DNA of 64,000 nucleotides, taken from assembly GCA_035048815.1 (NCBI GenBank), contig JAUCBN010000037.1:11126001-11190000 (forward strand). Reading direction: 5' to 3'. The notes beneath the pieces were generated by a model, which had not been told where the DNA came from, searched no databases, and worked only from the letters and a program-made list of their open reading frames with translations. Of the stretch, positions 46,446-59,281 are shown in pieces (within the stretch, counting starts at the first letter, position 1; the number at the start of each line of letters is the position of its first letter). The position numbers and the translations under genes were made by a program. Origin of the DNA: Abelmoschus esculentus. Lineage: Eukaryota > Streptophyta > Magnoliopsida > Malvales > Malvaceae.

Positions 46446-49400
46446 TGTGACACCCCCACCCCGGGCCGGTAGGAAAGGGGCGTCACCGATCCTTGAGCAC
46501 TCCGATGACCCAGCCCGAACAATGGTTTACCAACTTAACTTAACCCGAAAGTACCGATTTTAGAGGTAAATTAAAACTTTTTCCTATTACTAGGCCTTTA
46601 AACCACTTAGCAACTTATATTCATTACTAAATATTCCCGAAACCTATTGTTCATTCAATAGTTCGATAATTCATTTATCCATTCCATATAACAATATCAA
46701 TAGTTCGTTCCATTCCATTCCATAACATGCAATCCATTACAAATATACATACATATTAAACGTATCAAATATGTCATCATTCTTAAGTTATACAAATCTA
46801 AGCCCGAAGCTACCAAAATGTGGTTCACTATATACAAACCGTCTAAAGTAATCAAAATGCATGGTCTAACTAAACAAGACTAGCCACGACTAGGAGATAC
46901 AAAAAGATCATACTTGGCTTGTGAAGCTTGCAGATCCGAACAACGGAAATCCGAGACCGAGCTAATAATCGATCAACCTGAAATGTTTGGAAGAGCGAAG
47001 GGAGCGGGGGTAAGTACATAAGGTACTTAGTGAGGTAACGGAAAATCAAAACAATCCAAGACAATCCAAACATGTATCATATGCCATGTTAAGTTCACAT
47101 ATACCATAACATACCAAATTCAAGTACACATATACCAAATTCAATCGAGCATATATCAGTCCAATAAGTTTACAGATACCAAGTCAAGTACACATACCAA
47201 TTCAATGTATAACAATTCAATTCAAGGTTCAACATGTGACAATCCGATTACATGTATCAATTTAATGTTCACTATATGACAATCCAAATGCATGTAACAA
47301 TCCAATGTTCGATATATGACAATCCGATAAGTAATATGCCAATAACAAGTGCATTTTCATAACAAGTAATCATGCTTGCATTTAACTAACTATTATAGTG
47401 CAATTTAAATTCAAGTTAATTAAATCATTACAACCACCTTGGTATTTAGCTAGAAGATAATCGAATCTCCAACCAACTGTCGCCACAATATGCACCTATA
47501 GTGCTGGTCAAACCCTCCTACTGTCGCCAATGACCAAAAACGTACCCTCCGTCTGTCGCCAATAAGGGCCAATTGCCCCAGACCGAAGTCCTACCCGATA
47601 CAATGAGCTCTAGATTCTAAGGCATGCCTTCCTATCTAACTAACTAGCTACCAAGGTTGTTGATTATCATTTTAAGCATATCAATCCAATATTCAATGTC
47701 ATTTTCATCAATATGGTCCTCATAGACCGAGCCTCTTAGGCCAACGTGCCTAGGCTCACATGAATTCATTTTCATTTCATTTCATGGCATATCAATCCAA
47801 CAATCCATATCATTACATATACAATCCAATATACATTCCAAGCACAAGCAAAATCAGAACTTTAAATGCATGGAACATATGCATGTACACATACCTTGCA
47901 TCCCAAGCTTAAGCATGCCATTCATACCTCGGCATATGCAATGCATGGGTATGATCAAACCAAAACAAATACTTAACAAGCAATTCATATACATTCAACA
48001 TGCTAACAAATAACATGGCAAACAAACAAGTTCTCATAACATTTCACTCTTCCCTTAAAGATTAGCCAAGTTTATGTTAAGTCATATTTCATACCGGTTT
48101 AATCATAAACACTAAAAATCAGAATTGGGTTAGGACCTAGTCCCAACCCCAAAGAAAGTTACACTCACTAACAATCCAAGCAAAACTCCTAAGGATTATG
48201 GATGATTGGCCCCTTGCTCCTTCTTTTGGCAAGCTCTTGCCTCAGCTCCTCTTCACTATCAACCTCTTTAGAGACCTCTAATACACACAAAATCACATAC
48301 ACAATATCAAAATACATTCAATTCACACATTTCATAATTAACAATTCCAAAACAACCAAAACAGTGAGATTAGTTTCCAGGACAGTTTGTGCAATGCTCA
48401 CTAAACTGTTTTTATCTTTTGATCCACATGTCCAAAATTTGCCCACTTTACCTCGTTTTAAAGCTAACGAAACCATCTTTTAAACCATATAAAGCTTGAA
48501 TTTTTCCTACGAACCCACCAATACCAGTTTTCGATCAAAGACAAGGCAATGCTGTTTCGGGACAGTCTGGACCAATCTTTTTGTTTCTCTTATATCTCCT
48601 AATTTACAAGGGAAAACGAGGTGAGGTTTTTTCTAATTAAAGTAGACTCATCCAAGTTCTAGACTGCTCATTTCCAGCCTTAAATTCCTTGTACATTAAT
48701 CTAGGGAATTTTCCAAAGCTACTGTCCAGTACAGACCTATTCTAGACAAATTTCACCTACAATAATTTTAGCTCAAAATTCATCAACCTTATCACCAATT
48801 CAACTCATCCAACACTTGTAAACTTTAGTAGGCTCAATTTTTAAGCACATTTTACCTATGCAACCATTTTTAATTATGCAATTCAACAAAGTTATCAGCT
48901 CATTTTATGAAGCCATCAAAATGTCACCTAATAGCTAGTCCAAAGCACTTTACCAATTCTAACACTTTCTTTCCTTCATCTTTTCAACCAAAACACCTAC
49001 AATTTAATTTCCACACTCTTAAAACATTATCCTATGAATTCAACATTAAATTTCCAGATTCAACAATAACAATTAAGTCCATCAATTTCTCAATTCTAGC
49101 AAAACAGTCCAAACAATACATTTAGTACTTAATTCACTACCAAACTTTCTCATGCTTCATTTTACTTCAAATCAGTCCACATAAGACCATTTTAAGCATC
49201 CTAACATCAAAATCCTTCATAAATTTAACAACAAAACAGTCCCTACAACTTTCAAATTCATGCAATTAAATCCTCAAGCTCAAAGTCTCAACCAATCACA
49301 ACAATACCAATTTCCAGCAACCTCCATTTAAGTTCTAACTTAAAAATAAACTAACTAAAAGCAACATACTAAATTTTCAGCCATGGAAACTAAACTAACA

Positions 49401-49922
49401 ACCTTCAATTTCATTTTTAACTAAGTTTTCATGAAGTAAAATACATTACCTTGCTTATTGACCTTCCTAACTCAAGAATCTTGCTTTAAACCTTCAAAAT
49501 CTCACTTAAAACCTCACATGCAAGCAAGAGAAAATTTTCTCTCCTAACACTCTTTCATGGCCGGCCAAAGAGAGGAAAATGGGTGAAGAAGATGAGTGAA
49601 TAGTATTATTTTTCTCTCTCCCACTAACTTTTATTTCATCATTTTTTCCCCTTTTTCTTATTTATTTAATTCAAACAAAAATCCACCTAATTATGGGACA
49701 AGGTGGCTGGTCAAAGGAGGTCTTGACATGTGTCCATGGCCTCCAATTCCTTGAAAATTTACATACAATCTCTCTTTTCTTGAATTTTTACTTTTTGGTC
49801 CTTTTTCAATTTGGCCTCTAATTTTCAATTTCATTCAATTTAGTCCCTAATTTTAGGATTTTATTAGACCCTAATTACATTAATTTAGTCCTTAACTCCT
49901 AGGCCAAGTTTAGGGTATTACA
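46446..49922 (-). mobile_element. Solo LTR G (3477 bp, minus orientation)
   Basis: Plus-strand TGTGACACCCCC...GGGTATTACA; read on the minus strand it starts TGTAATACCCTAAAC, the usual Gypsy LTR start. The target duplication GAGGC is at 46441-46445 and 49923-49927. The same site in B's 5' LTR (about 37770-37775) is empty, which confirms insertion. No PBS, PPT or coding sequence follows, so it is a solo LTR. No TATCGATA cluster was seen in it. Confidence 0.88.
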
Positions 49923-51464
49923 GAGGCTTAATAAGCATGATAAGCATGACATCATGATAAGCATGTTATTCGGAGCTTGCTTTTCTTTGTACTTTGATTG
50001 AATTGTTACCATGATTTTGATTAATTGCTTACTTGGAGCATGTTACTTGTTATATGATTATGTCTTAATTGGTTAGACTTAGGGTTGCCTCACTAAGTAC
50101 CTCATAAGTACTTACCACCGTTTGTTTCCTCCTTCCCAAAACAACAGGTTATCGAACCAAGGAGATATATTGAGATCGATCGAGGGCAAGGACACCAAGC
50201 AAGCCAAGTATGATATTTTGTAACTTTTGTAACTCCTAGCTTATGGTGGCATAGTATTCATGTATAATCTAGCTTTTGCATTTTGAAATTTGGCCTATGA
50301 TTTTTATAAGCATATGATCATTTAAGCATTGGGTATGTAAACCATAAGGCATGGTAATCATGATAGGCTAGCCTTATATCTTTTGGAATTGGCTTATGGT
50401 ATATATATATATATGTTAGCCTTGTAATATGCATGTGATAAGTAATGGATTTGGTATGTGAAGTATGGAAACTAGTAAGATAATATGAGAATCTTTAAAC
50501 TACACATCGGGTATGCTAGATGCATAATGAAAGTGCATGACATAAGGTTAGCTAACTTGTTAGATGACGTATGGTGGTATGAATTGTCCATATGGTTAGA
50601 ATTAATAGATTTGGTATGTTGAAAGCTCATAAACATTAGTTTAGAATTGTTTGACCAAATGAATGAATTAGTAAATGGTTATTGATGCCTAATCATGTTA
50701 GAATTGTCCTTTAAGGATTAAGGATGGTTTGAGACCATATAGATGGTCTATTGATTTGTGTCTAAGTGTTTTAGAAGCTAGAGACCTGCAAATTCGAGCA
50801 GGGGTATCGATACCATTCCCATGCGTATCGATACCCCCTTGAGAAGTTTAAGCTTGTATACCAGGCGTACCGGAACGTCTGACATACGTTTCGATACCAG
50901 TTTGTCCGGTGGCAAAATTGGTTCGATACCCGTATCGATACCAAATTGTCCAGTGAGCTCCTCGATTCGATACCCGTATCGATACCAAGCCTTCCAGTGA
51001 GCTCCTTGGTTCTATACCAGTATCGAACCAGGCTACTCTCGCCTTAAGTCAGCAAGTCAAACAGTTCACTGGCATCGAACCTGGGATCGATACCCCTGTT
51101 TTGATACCTCTCAATGGGGGTATCGATACCTCCTATCACTTTTAGTTCAAACTTGAGAATTGAATTGGTTTGATTAATAAGAACTAAATAAAGATTATTA
51201 AAAAATATAAATATGGTTAAGGGTTACAGATCGAGCACGATTCTGACCAGAATTGATAAATGAATTGAATTTGAAAATTGGGAATGGTTATGTGCATAAG
51301 TTTAGAAAAAGTTTTAATTTGGCCTGATAATTGATAAAGCAATCTATTTGTGATGTTATACAAATAATCAAATTGTCTTGGTTTTGAGTACAAAGTTCGG
51401 TTTAGCTCGAGTTTGTAAGTTCGATCGACGCTCCCGTCTCCTAACCCGGAGCGACGGTGTCACA
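49923..51464 (+). repeat. Element B, 3' LTR, second part
   Basis: Resumes after G and runs to GGTGTCACA, followed by target duplication GGTTC. It contains (TA)n at about 50400-50412 and a TATCGATA cluster. Confidence 0.88.
50800..51130. repeat. TATCGATA palindrome cluster in B 3' LTR
   Basis: TATCGATA at 50805-50812, 50826-50833, 50933-50940, 50977-50984 and 51121-51128: all five sites of the 5' LTR copy are conserved. Confidence 0.75.
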
Positions 51465-51469
51465 GGTTC

Positions 51470-52323
51470 GACCTCGAACCCTGATTCGATGTTCCTCTAT
51501 TCTGGTTCCAACAAATCCTACTCCTACTGGAGTGAGATTGAGAGTTACCCACATGACTCTAAATGTCCCCACATGAGCCTCCTTGGCCAACAGACGGCCC
51601 GTAGGTCAAACCATGAACCTACTCTAACGACTTAACACTGGCAGCCAACTCTGAGAATACCTTAGGCGGTGCAGCTGTGAGATAAATCTGGATCTCCTTC
51701 CTCAGACCTCTCAAGAACCTCTTACATCTCATCTTCTCTGTAGCAAAAAGCTCAGGAGCATACTGGCTCAACTGAAGAAACTCTTGCTCATAAGCAAAAA
51801 CCGAATGGTTCCATTGAACAAGATGGGTAAACCGCTTCTTCAAGGTGTCGATGTGAGTCTCGCCCACATACTTACTCTCAAACTCCTCAAGAAAGTCCTC
51901 CCACTTTGGACGATGAGGATACCAACCTTGATCCACCATCTTCCACCACTCTCTCGCGTTGCCCCTTCAGAAGTGACAACACATAGGACAACTTGTCCTC
52001 TGATCTCAGCCTCATCTGTCGCATTATCCACCTCGTGTCATGCAACCACTAATCCGCTTGCACGAGATTATCTTGTCCCTTACCAAAGAAGTCTACCACT
52101 CCCTATCTCCTCACGTCTCAACCGGTGCCTCACGAGGCGTAGAAGATGGCCTCGGTATAGCTCTCACTATCCTGCGCAAAGTCCGATTCAACTAATTAAA
52201 GTAGTTGGCCCCTTGACCAACTGCATCGTCTGATGGCACCTCTTCATCGGGCTCATACTCATAGTTGAAGTCTCCTTCACGAGAAACCCTACTTTCCTCA
52301 CGCTCCCTTACTCGCCTCGGCAT
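51470..52323 (-). pseudogene. Element D, gag
   Basis: Minus-strand start ATG 52323-52321 (MPRRVREREESRVSREG). The first ~120 codons contain stops; the capsid frame 51939-51619 is open (FLEEFESKYVGETHIDTLKK, FLQLSQYAPELFATEKMRCK, RGLRKEIQIYLTAAPPKVF). It continues past B's insertion into the zinc knuckles at 19225-19120. Confidence 0.8.
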
Positions 52324-52414
52324 ACTCAACACTTCTACACAAACAACAACAAACAAGATTACACCATCGACATTTCAGCTTTAAAGAAAGTAAGATATCG
52401 ACTCATGGGAATGT

Positions 52415-52430
52415 CCTTGTCTGACACCTA
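52415..52430 (-). other. Degenerate primer-binding site of element D
   Basis: Minus strand TAGGTGTCAGACAAGG, a decayed version of TTGGTATCAGAGCAAGG, directly next to the 14 bp LTR stub at 52431-52444. Confidence 0.55.
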
Positions 52431-52444
52431 TATAACACACTAGA

Positions 52445-53902
52445 TGTTAGAGTATGCCCAAAGACTAATCATATGATGATTGTAAGGATACTTTTATTTA
52501 CCAATTTTATTGAATAAAGGCAATGTCATTGTTGTTTTCAGATATATGTGTCAATGTATAACATAAATTGAGAAACAATAAAGTTCATATAATAATATAT
52601 GTATTATTATTATTATTATTAAAAGATCCTTAGTCAAGTATTATTATGGGTATGGACAATAATAATACGCTTAAGACTAACATGTGACTAATTGATGACA
52701 ATGAGTTGTCATTGACATAGAGATGTCAGAATTAATACATGAATATATTAATAGAGAATAATATATTGGATTGACCCACTATAAGCATATATCTTGGATT
52801 ATTATGTGACGGTCACGATATTGCTCATAGTGACAACTATATGTATGGTCCTTAGACTTGAGATTATTACTATCTCAACATATGTTGTTTTATGTTTTGA
52901 TGCAATTAAACATGTCGCGTAATTAGTTACACTATAAAAACTGACATTGGACATATTACAATGTATGTAGTGAGATGTGAATGATCAAGATAGGTTTTGT
53001 CCTTCCTACATAATAGGAAAATATATCAAAGGCCACTTGATTGAGTGAGACTAGAAATGCATGGCCATGCTTGAATACGTTGATATGAGATATGACAAAT
53101 TATTCATTAAAAGTAGTCCACTCTAGATATCAAGAAATATTAAAATAGGCTATACAAGTGTGACTATTCCAAGACTTGTGCCTATTAAAGATATAAAAGG
53201 ACAAAAGGATATAATACATTAAGATAGTTGGTCACGGACATGATATATCGAATCATGATCTCTTGTAACTTAGATGACAATGATATATTGCTAGATGTCA
53301 CTCATTGTTTGTACTATTAGAATTGTTCTAATATTACTACTAACGTTACAATGAGCCTACAGGGTCACACCCAATGGTTGAAAAGGAGCAAAAATATATA
53401 TAAGTATAAGAAGAATATATTTAATCCCGAATTTTAATAAAGGATATAATTAAAGTAATTATATCCCTTTTAAATTCGAATTAAATATATAGATTCCGAA
53501 ATTTAAGGAAATAATTAAAGTAATTATTTCCTATAAACAAATTTGGAGTCAAACTCTTATACCTAGGGTTACACCTATATAAAGGATCTTTGGTCTAGCA
53601 GCCATAACATAGAATTCCGAATTCCAAACCCTAGAATCACGAAAAACAGTTTTTTGAGATTTTCTCTCTCAACCGGGTGAACTGAGTAGAGGCCGAGACG
53701 ATATTCGTGGAGGCTAAAGATTCGATTGTTGAACGATCATAACTGCAGCAGATCCCGTTGCTGTCTTTGCTGTTTATCAAGGAACCCAATGTAAGTTATC
53801 GCATCTCTTCCTCCCGATTTCGGATTAAACGTACATGGATCACTGGAAAGACCATTGTAATTTTGTTCCGCTGCGCCGTGGGGTGTGTCAGCGGTCCCAA
53901 AA
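52445..53902 (+). repeat. Element E, 5' LTR (1458 bp)
   Basis: Nearly identical to 59282-60733, with an extra (ATT)n length difference. A TATA box, CTATATAAAGG, lies at about 53575-53585, followed by transcript-like sequence to the LTR end. Confidence 0.92.
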
Positions 53903-55350
53903 GTGGTATCAGAGCCACTTGTACGATCCGTAATCGGGTTAAATACTTGGGTGATGCAATATGTATGAGATGCATGATTTGTCTTACTATATCGACGATA
54001 TAAATATTGATATTGATACTCGATTAGGGATACAATTAATATGTTAATCTGTTAATTACAGTCGCCATGTTGCTACAAGGATTTTACGATAATCATATGT
54101 CAATGATTGACATAGTGATTGGCGGAAGTGCGATAGCAGATCACATCTAAGGAAAAAGGAATAATTGTTATTCCGATATGAAAAAATCTAAGGGATTTAA
54201 AAATCTCGAAAACGCGATTCTGTTGATAAATCTTATCAAATCGTGAAGTTTTTCCATAGAAAAATAGTCGCTATTTTTCAAAATTTTAACGATTGACCCC
54301 TTGACCCCTTCGTAGGCAACATAGATTGTAGGCCCATATTGATAATATTAACGATTTCGTGATAACATATATATGATATGTTTGCTTTGCACGGTGTTTG
54401 ACATACATGGTTATAGCCCTTGCTTTTACAATAGTTGTAAATTTTAAATATGGCCTGTGTGCCGTGCCTTTCTCTATCTTTGTTGTACTTCTCTTCTCAT
54501 CTTACTCCCTCGTATGTAAAACGAGTTTCTATAATTGTAATATTATTCCAAGAAGCAATCGAGACATTTGGAGCAAAGGCGAGAAGATGCTTGAGAAGCA
54601 GTTTGTGTAGAATTAGGGTTTTAAGGTTCTCCCATTGGCTTGGGATGGGCCACCTTGATTCTTTATTTTGGTCTATAACCATTGCAATCCTATTGTTTTA
54701 TATCTATCATGTATGTGATGTATTGTATGATATATATCTTCTACTCGTATATATTGATGAGATCAATAAGGGCCAAATTAAAAGAAATAACGATGAGATA
54801 GTTAAAGTTTTCCCTCAAATTAATCTAAGTTAAATTTAGTCGTCCAATATTTGCCCTTGTTAAGGCCTTGATCGATCATATGTGGGTTTTGCCAAAGCAT
54901 TGACACATAAGTCCATCTTGGTTAAACGCGAAGAATAAGCAAGTGATATTCGTCGGTCGAAATATTGGTAATAACTTAGTTAGGTTATTCTAATAGGATT
55001 AGAAACCTAAAGGCTAAGTATTTGGTTAAGTCATGAGATGACTGAACAAGAGTTGTTCACCAAATGGAGGAGTTACATGAGATGTAATTAGTAAAGGGTT
55101 ACTTACCTAAATAACCTATATCCTAAAAGAAAAAGCCAAAGCTGATTTAGGAAATTGGTGAATTATGGATCCTTGCTCACTAGAAAAATTTTCGTTGAAT
55201 TTTTCCGAAATTAAAACGAGAGGGTTTTTTAATTTTGAACAAAATACTGGGAGTATTTTATAAACAAAGACCTATTTATAATATTTCAAATTGGTAAATT
55301 TATATTATGTATTTCCATTGTTGTAGATCTAAATCGCAAACAACACTATA
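53903..55350 (+). other. Element E, PBS and ~1.4 kb leader
   Basis: PBS then a long untranslated leader before gag. Open frames of 60-127 codons near 54400-54830 have no recognisable domain and I do not call them. The usual gag start codon before SLRSLIEKEKLNG is not evident, so it seems lost. Confidence 0.6.
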
Positions 55351-56534
55351 TCACTGCGATCACTCATTGAGAAGGAGAAACTCAACGGCATAAACTTCCT
55401 TGATTGGTTCTGCAATTTGAGAATTATTCTCAAACAGGAAAGAAAGGAATATGTCATTGAAGAACCTGTTCCTGATGAACCGGCAACTAATGCTTCTAGA
55501 GCTAACAAAGACAAGTTTAAGAAACATATGGATGACATGTTAGATGTCGGATGTCTTATGCTTGCTACCATGACTCTTGATCTTTAGAAGCAACATGAGG
55601 ACATGGTTGCATATGAGATGATTCAAAACCTCAAAGAAATATATGAGGAGCAAGCACGTCAAGAGATGTATGAGACCTCTAAAGCTCTATTTCAGTGCAA
55701 AATGGTAGAGGGATCTCCTGTAGGAGCTCATGTCATTAAGATGATAGGCTATATCCAAACGTTGGAAAAGCTAGGTTTTCCTCTCAAGGATGAATTGGCT
55801 ACTGATGTTATTCTGCAATCGTTGCCGAATAGTTTCAACCAATTTGTCCTTAATTTCAACATGAATGAAATTAACAAAACTTTGCCACAGTTACTTGGCA
55901 TGTTACGAACTGCTGAGAAAAATATGTCTAAGGGTGGACCTAAGCCCATTTTAATGGTCCGCAAGGATAAAGGAAAGGGAAAGGCAGTGGCAAAGTACAA
56001 GGGTAAAGGTAAGCCTATACCCAAAGGACATGATGCACTGAAACCCAAAGGGAGAGTTAGCAAGGAAGGAAAATGTTTCCACTGCATAAGACCGGACACT
56101 GGAAAAGAAATTACCCCATTTACCATGAAGAGGTCAAGAAGGCAAAAGCAGATGGTGCATCTGCTTCAGGTATTTATGTTATCGATGTGAATCTGTCAAC
56201 ATCTTCTTCTTGGGTATTAGATACCGGTTGTGGTTCTCACATTTGTACTTCTGTACAGGGACTACAAAAGACAAGGAATCTAGCTAAGGGAGACGTAGAC
56301 CTACGAGTGGGAAATGAAGTAAGAGTTGCTGCATTAGCTATAGGAACATACATTTTATCTTTACCTAGTGGACTTGATTTACATTTAGAAGATTGTTATT
56401 TTGTGCCTAGTTTGACTAAAAACATTATTTCTATTTCTTGTTTGGACAAGATTGGCTTTGAGATTATTATTAAGAATAATTGTTGTTCTTTTTATCTCGA
56501 TAATGTTTTTTTATGGTTCGGCACAATTGGTTAA
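55351..56534 (+). pseudogene. Element E, gag and protease
   Basis: Gag reads from 55351 (EKLNGINFLDWFCNLRIILK), TAG at 55585-55587, then an open frame 55603-56190 (QTLEKLGFPLKDELATDVIL, LPNSFNQFVLNFNMNEINKT). A frame change within the zinc knuckle (CFHC ... KTGHWKRNY, last Cys replaced by Tyr) leads into 56073-56534 with protease WVLDTGCGSHICTS. Another frame change near 56505 leads to integrase. Confidence 0.88.
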
Positions 56535-57750
56535 TGGCTTATACATTTTAAATCTAGAAAATGCCATTTATAAAATAAATACTAAAAGATCAAAAACAAA
56601 TGACTCAAATCAAACTTATCTCTTGCATTGTCGTTTAGGCCATATAAGTGAGAAACGCATATCAAAACTCCATAAAGATGGATTCTTAGATTCATTTGTT
56701 TTCGAACAACTGGATGTATGTGAATCTTGCTTATTAGGAAAAATGACTAAGGCTCCTTTTAATGGTAAAAGTGAGCGAGCAAGTGATTTATTGGGATTAA
56801 TACATAGTGATGTATGTGGACCAATGAACACACAAGCTATAGGTGGATTTCAATACTTCATCACTTTCAATGATGACTTTAGTTGATATGGTTACATATA
56901 CCTTATGCGCCATAAATCTGAGGCTATCGAAAAGTTTAAAGTATTCAAGAATGAAGTACAAAATCAACTAGGCAAGAGTATTAAAGCACTTCGATCAGAT
57001 CGAGGTGGAGAATACTTAAGCATAGAATTTGATGAACTCCTTAAAGAATGTGAGATTGTCTCACAGCTTATTCCACTAGGTACACCACATTGGAATGGAG
57101 TTTCTGAGAGGAGAAATCGAACTTTGTTAGACATGGTTCGATCAATGATGAGTCATAGTGATCTTCCGAGTTCTTTTTGGGGACATGCACTAGAAACAAC
57201 TGCTTTCACTTTAAATCGTGTTCCGTCTAAATCTGTTCAAAAGACACCATATGAGATATGGAAAGGAAAACGTCCTAGTATGTCTTTTATGAAGATTTGG
57301 GGTTGCGAAGCATATGTCAAACATCAGATGTCTACAAAGCTCGAACCCAAATCTCATAAGTGTAATTTTGTTGGATATCCCAAAGAAACTAAGGGATATT
57401 ATTTCTTTAACCCTAAAGAGAACAAAGTGTTTGTTGCTCGAACAAGAGTTTTTCTCGAAAGAGAATTTCTCAATAAGAAAGGAAAGGGTAGAGACATTGA
57501 ACTTGGAGAAGTTCAAGAACAACAATTCACTGAGCCTGAAATTGAACATGTTCCACAAATTGTTGAGGAACAGTCAATAGATTTAGAAACACAATCACTG
57601 CGCAGGTCCACAAGAGAACGCCATGCACCTGAGAGATATGGATTTCTCATTACCACGCATGGAGATGTTCTTATTATGGATCAAGATGAGCCAAGAACTT
57701 ATCAAGAGGCAGTATTGAGCCCAGACTTGAGAAATGGCTTGAGGACATGA
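56452..57750 (+). pseudogene. Element E, integrase
   Basis: GAG-pre-integrase domain (HCRLGHISEKRISKLHKDGF, CESCLLGKMTKAPF), core start SDVCGPMNTQAIGGFQYF, TGA at 56884-56886, then open 56905-57750: ALRSDRGGEYLSIEFDELL, GTPHWNGVSERRNRTLLDMV, IWGCEAYVKHQMSTKLEPKS, ending with LRRSTRERHAPERYGFL before RT. Confidence 0.88.
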
Positions 57751-58571
57751 AATCTGAGATGGAATCCATGTCAGTCAACCAAGTATGGACTTTGGTTGAA
57801 TCACCTAAAGGGGTAAAACCTATAGGGTGTAAATGGGTTTTCAAGAACAAAATCGACATGGATGGAAACGTACAAATATACAAGGGGCGACTAGTCGCTA
57901 AAGGTTTTCGACAAGTTCATGGTATTGACTATGACGAAACTTTCTCCCCTGTAGCTATGTTTAAATCCATCCAGATCTTGCTTGCTATAGCTACATTCCA
58001 TGATTATGAAATTTGGCAAATGGACATCAAAACCGCTTTTCTTAATGGAAAACTTGAAGAGGATGTGTATATGACACAACCAGAAGGTTTTGTCGCTCCA
58101 GGAAATGCTGGAAAGGTTTGTAAGCTACAAAGGTCCATTTATGGACTGAAGCAAGCTTCTCGAAGCTGGAATCTTCGTTTCAATGATGCAATCAAAGAGT
58201 TTGGTTTTATCAAGAACGAAGATGAGACTTGTGTTTACAAGAAGACTAGTGGGAGCATTGTTTCTTTCCTAATCTTGTATGTAGATGACATACTTATCAT
58301 AGAAAATGACATACCTACCTTACAGTCAGTTAAGACTTGGTTAAGTAGTTGTTTCTCTATGAAAGATTTGGGTGAGGCAGCATATATCTTAGGGGTTAAG
58401 ATCTATAGAGATAGATCTAGACGACTTCTAGGTCTGAGTCAAAGTACATATATAGACAAAGTTCTGAAAAGATTCAGTATGGAAGAATCCAAGAAAGGAT
58501 TCTTACCTATGAGACATGGTATATCTCTTTCGAAGGAAATGTGTCCTTCAACTCCACAAGAAAGAGAATGA
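57747..58571 (+). pseudogene. Element E, reverse transcriptase
   Basis: Frame overlaps the integrase frame by 4 bases in a different phase. Motifs: VKPIGCKWVFKNKIDMDGNV, WQMDIKTAFLNGKLEEDVYM, QRSIYGLKQASRSWNLRFN, catalytic YVDDILII at about 58278-58301, MKDLGEAAYILGVKI. Ends at TGA 58569-58571. Confidence 0.9.
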
Positions 58572-59267
58572 ATGAGTAAGATTCCATATGCTTCGGCTTT
58601 TGGTTCTATCATGTATGCCATGATATGTACTCGACTAGATGAATCGTATGCCTTAAGCATGACAAGTCGATATCAGGTAAACCCTGGTGAAAGTCACTGG
58701 GTAGCAGTCAAAAACATCCTTAAGTACTTAAGAAGAACTAAGGATACATTTCTTGTCTATCGAGGCAAAGAAGAGCTAAGTATAAAAGGTTATACCGATG
58801 CTAGTTTCCAAACAGACAAGGATGACTCAAGATCGCAATCTGGATTTGTGTTTTGCTTTAATGGAGGTACTGTAAGCTGGAAAAGTTCTAAGCAAGACAC
58901 AGTAGCTGATTCTACGATAGAGGCTGAGTATATTGCAGCCAGTGAAGCATCAAAGGAAGCTGTTTGGATCAAAAAGTTCATATCCAAACTAGGGGTTGTT
59001 CCAAGCATATCAGATGCTATAGAACTCCGTTGTGACAACAATGGAGCCATTGCACAAGAAAAGGAACCTAGATCTCATCAACGATCCAAACATATTCTTA
59101 GATGCTTCCATCTCATTCGAGAGATCATAGATCGAGGAGATGTGGAGATATGTAAAGTACACACGGATGATAACATTGCTAATCCCTTGACGAAGCCTCT
59201 GACGCAACAGAAGCATGATCGTCACACTGAGTCACTTGGTATTAGATATGTGAGTGATTGGTCTTAG
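58572..59267 (+). pseudogene. Element E, RNase H
   Basis: In phase with RT after the TGA. IPYASAFGSIMYAMICTR, GYTDASFQTDKDDSRSQSGF, VADSTIEAEYIAASEASKEA, LRCDNNGAIAQ and NIANPLTKPL: the full copia RNase H series. The TAG/TAA end lies just before the polypurine tract. Confidence 0.9.
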
Positions 59268-59281
59268 TGCTAGTGGGAGAT

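Larger units (their letters stand above)
19314..51464 (+). mobile_element. Element B: chromovirus-like Gypsy with ~3.8 kb LTRs
   Basis: Inserted into the gag-pol of D. The target duplication GGTTC lies at 19309-19313 and 51465-51469. LTRs start TGTAACACCC (TATAATACCC in the decayed 5' copy) and end in TCACA. Parts: 5' LTR 19314-20680 and 37091-39281, interrupted by A2 and C; PBS about 39287-39301 (TATTGGTATGAGAGC, iMet type); gag-pol 39438-44142; polypurine tract 44128-44142; 3' LTR 44143-46445 and 49923-51464, interrupted by solo LTR G. Confidence 0.9.

Noticed and set aside
54398..54833. Two overlapping frames (70 and 127 codons) in the leader of copia element E
   Set aside because: No recognisable domain and located between PBS and gag; most likely untranslated leader.
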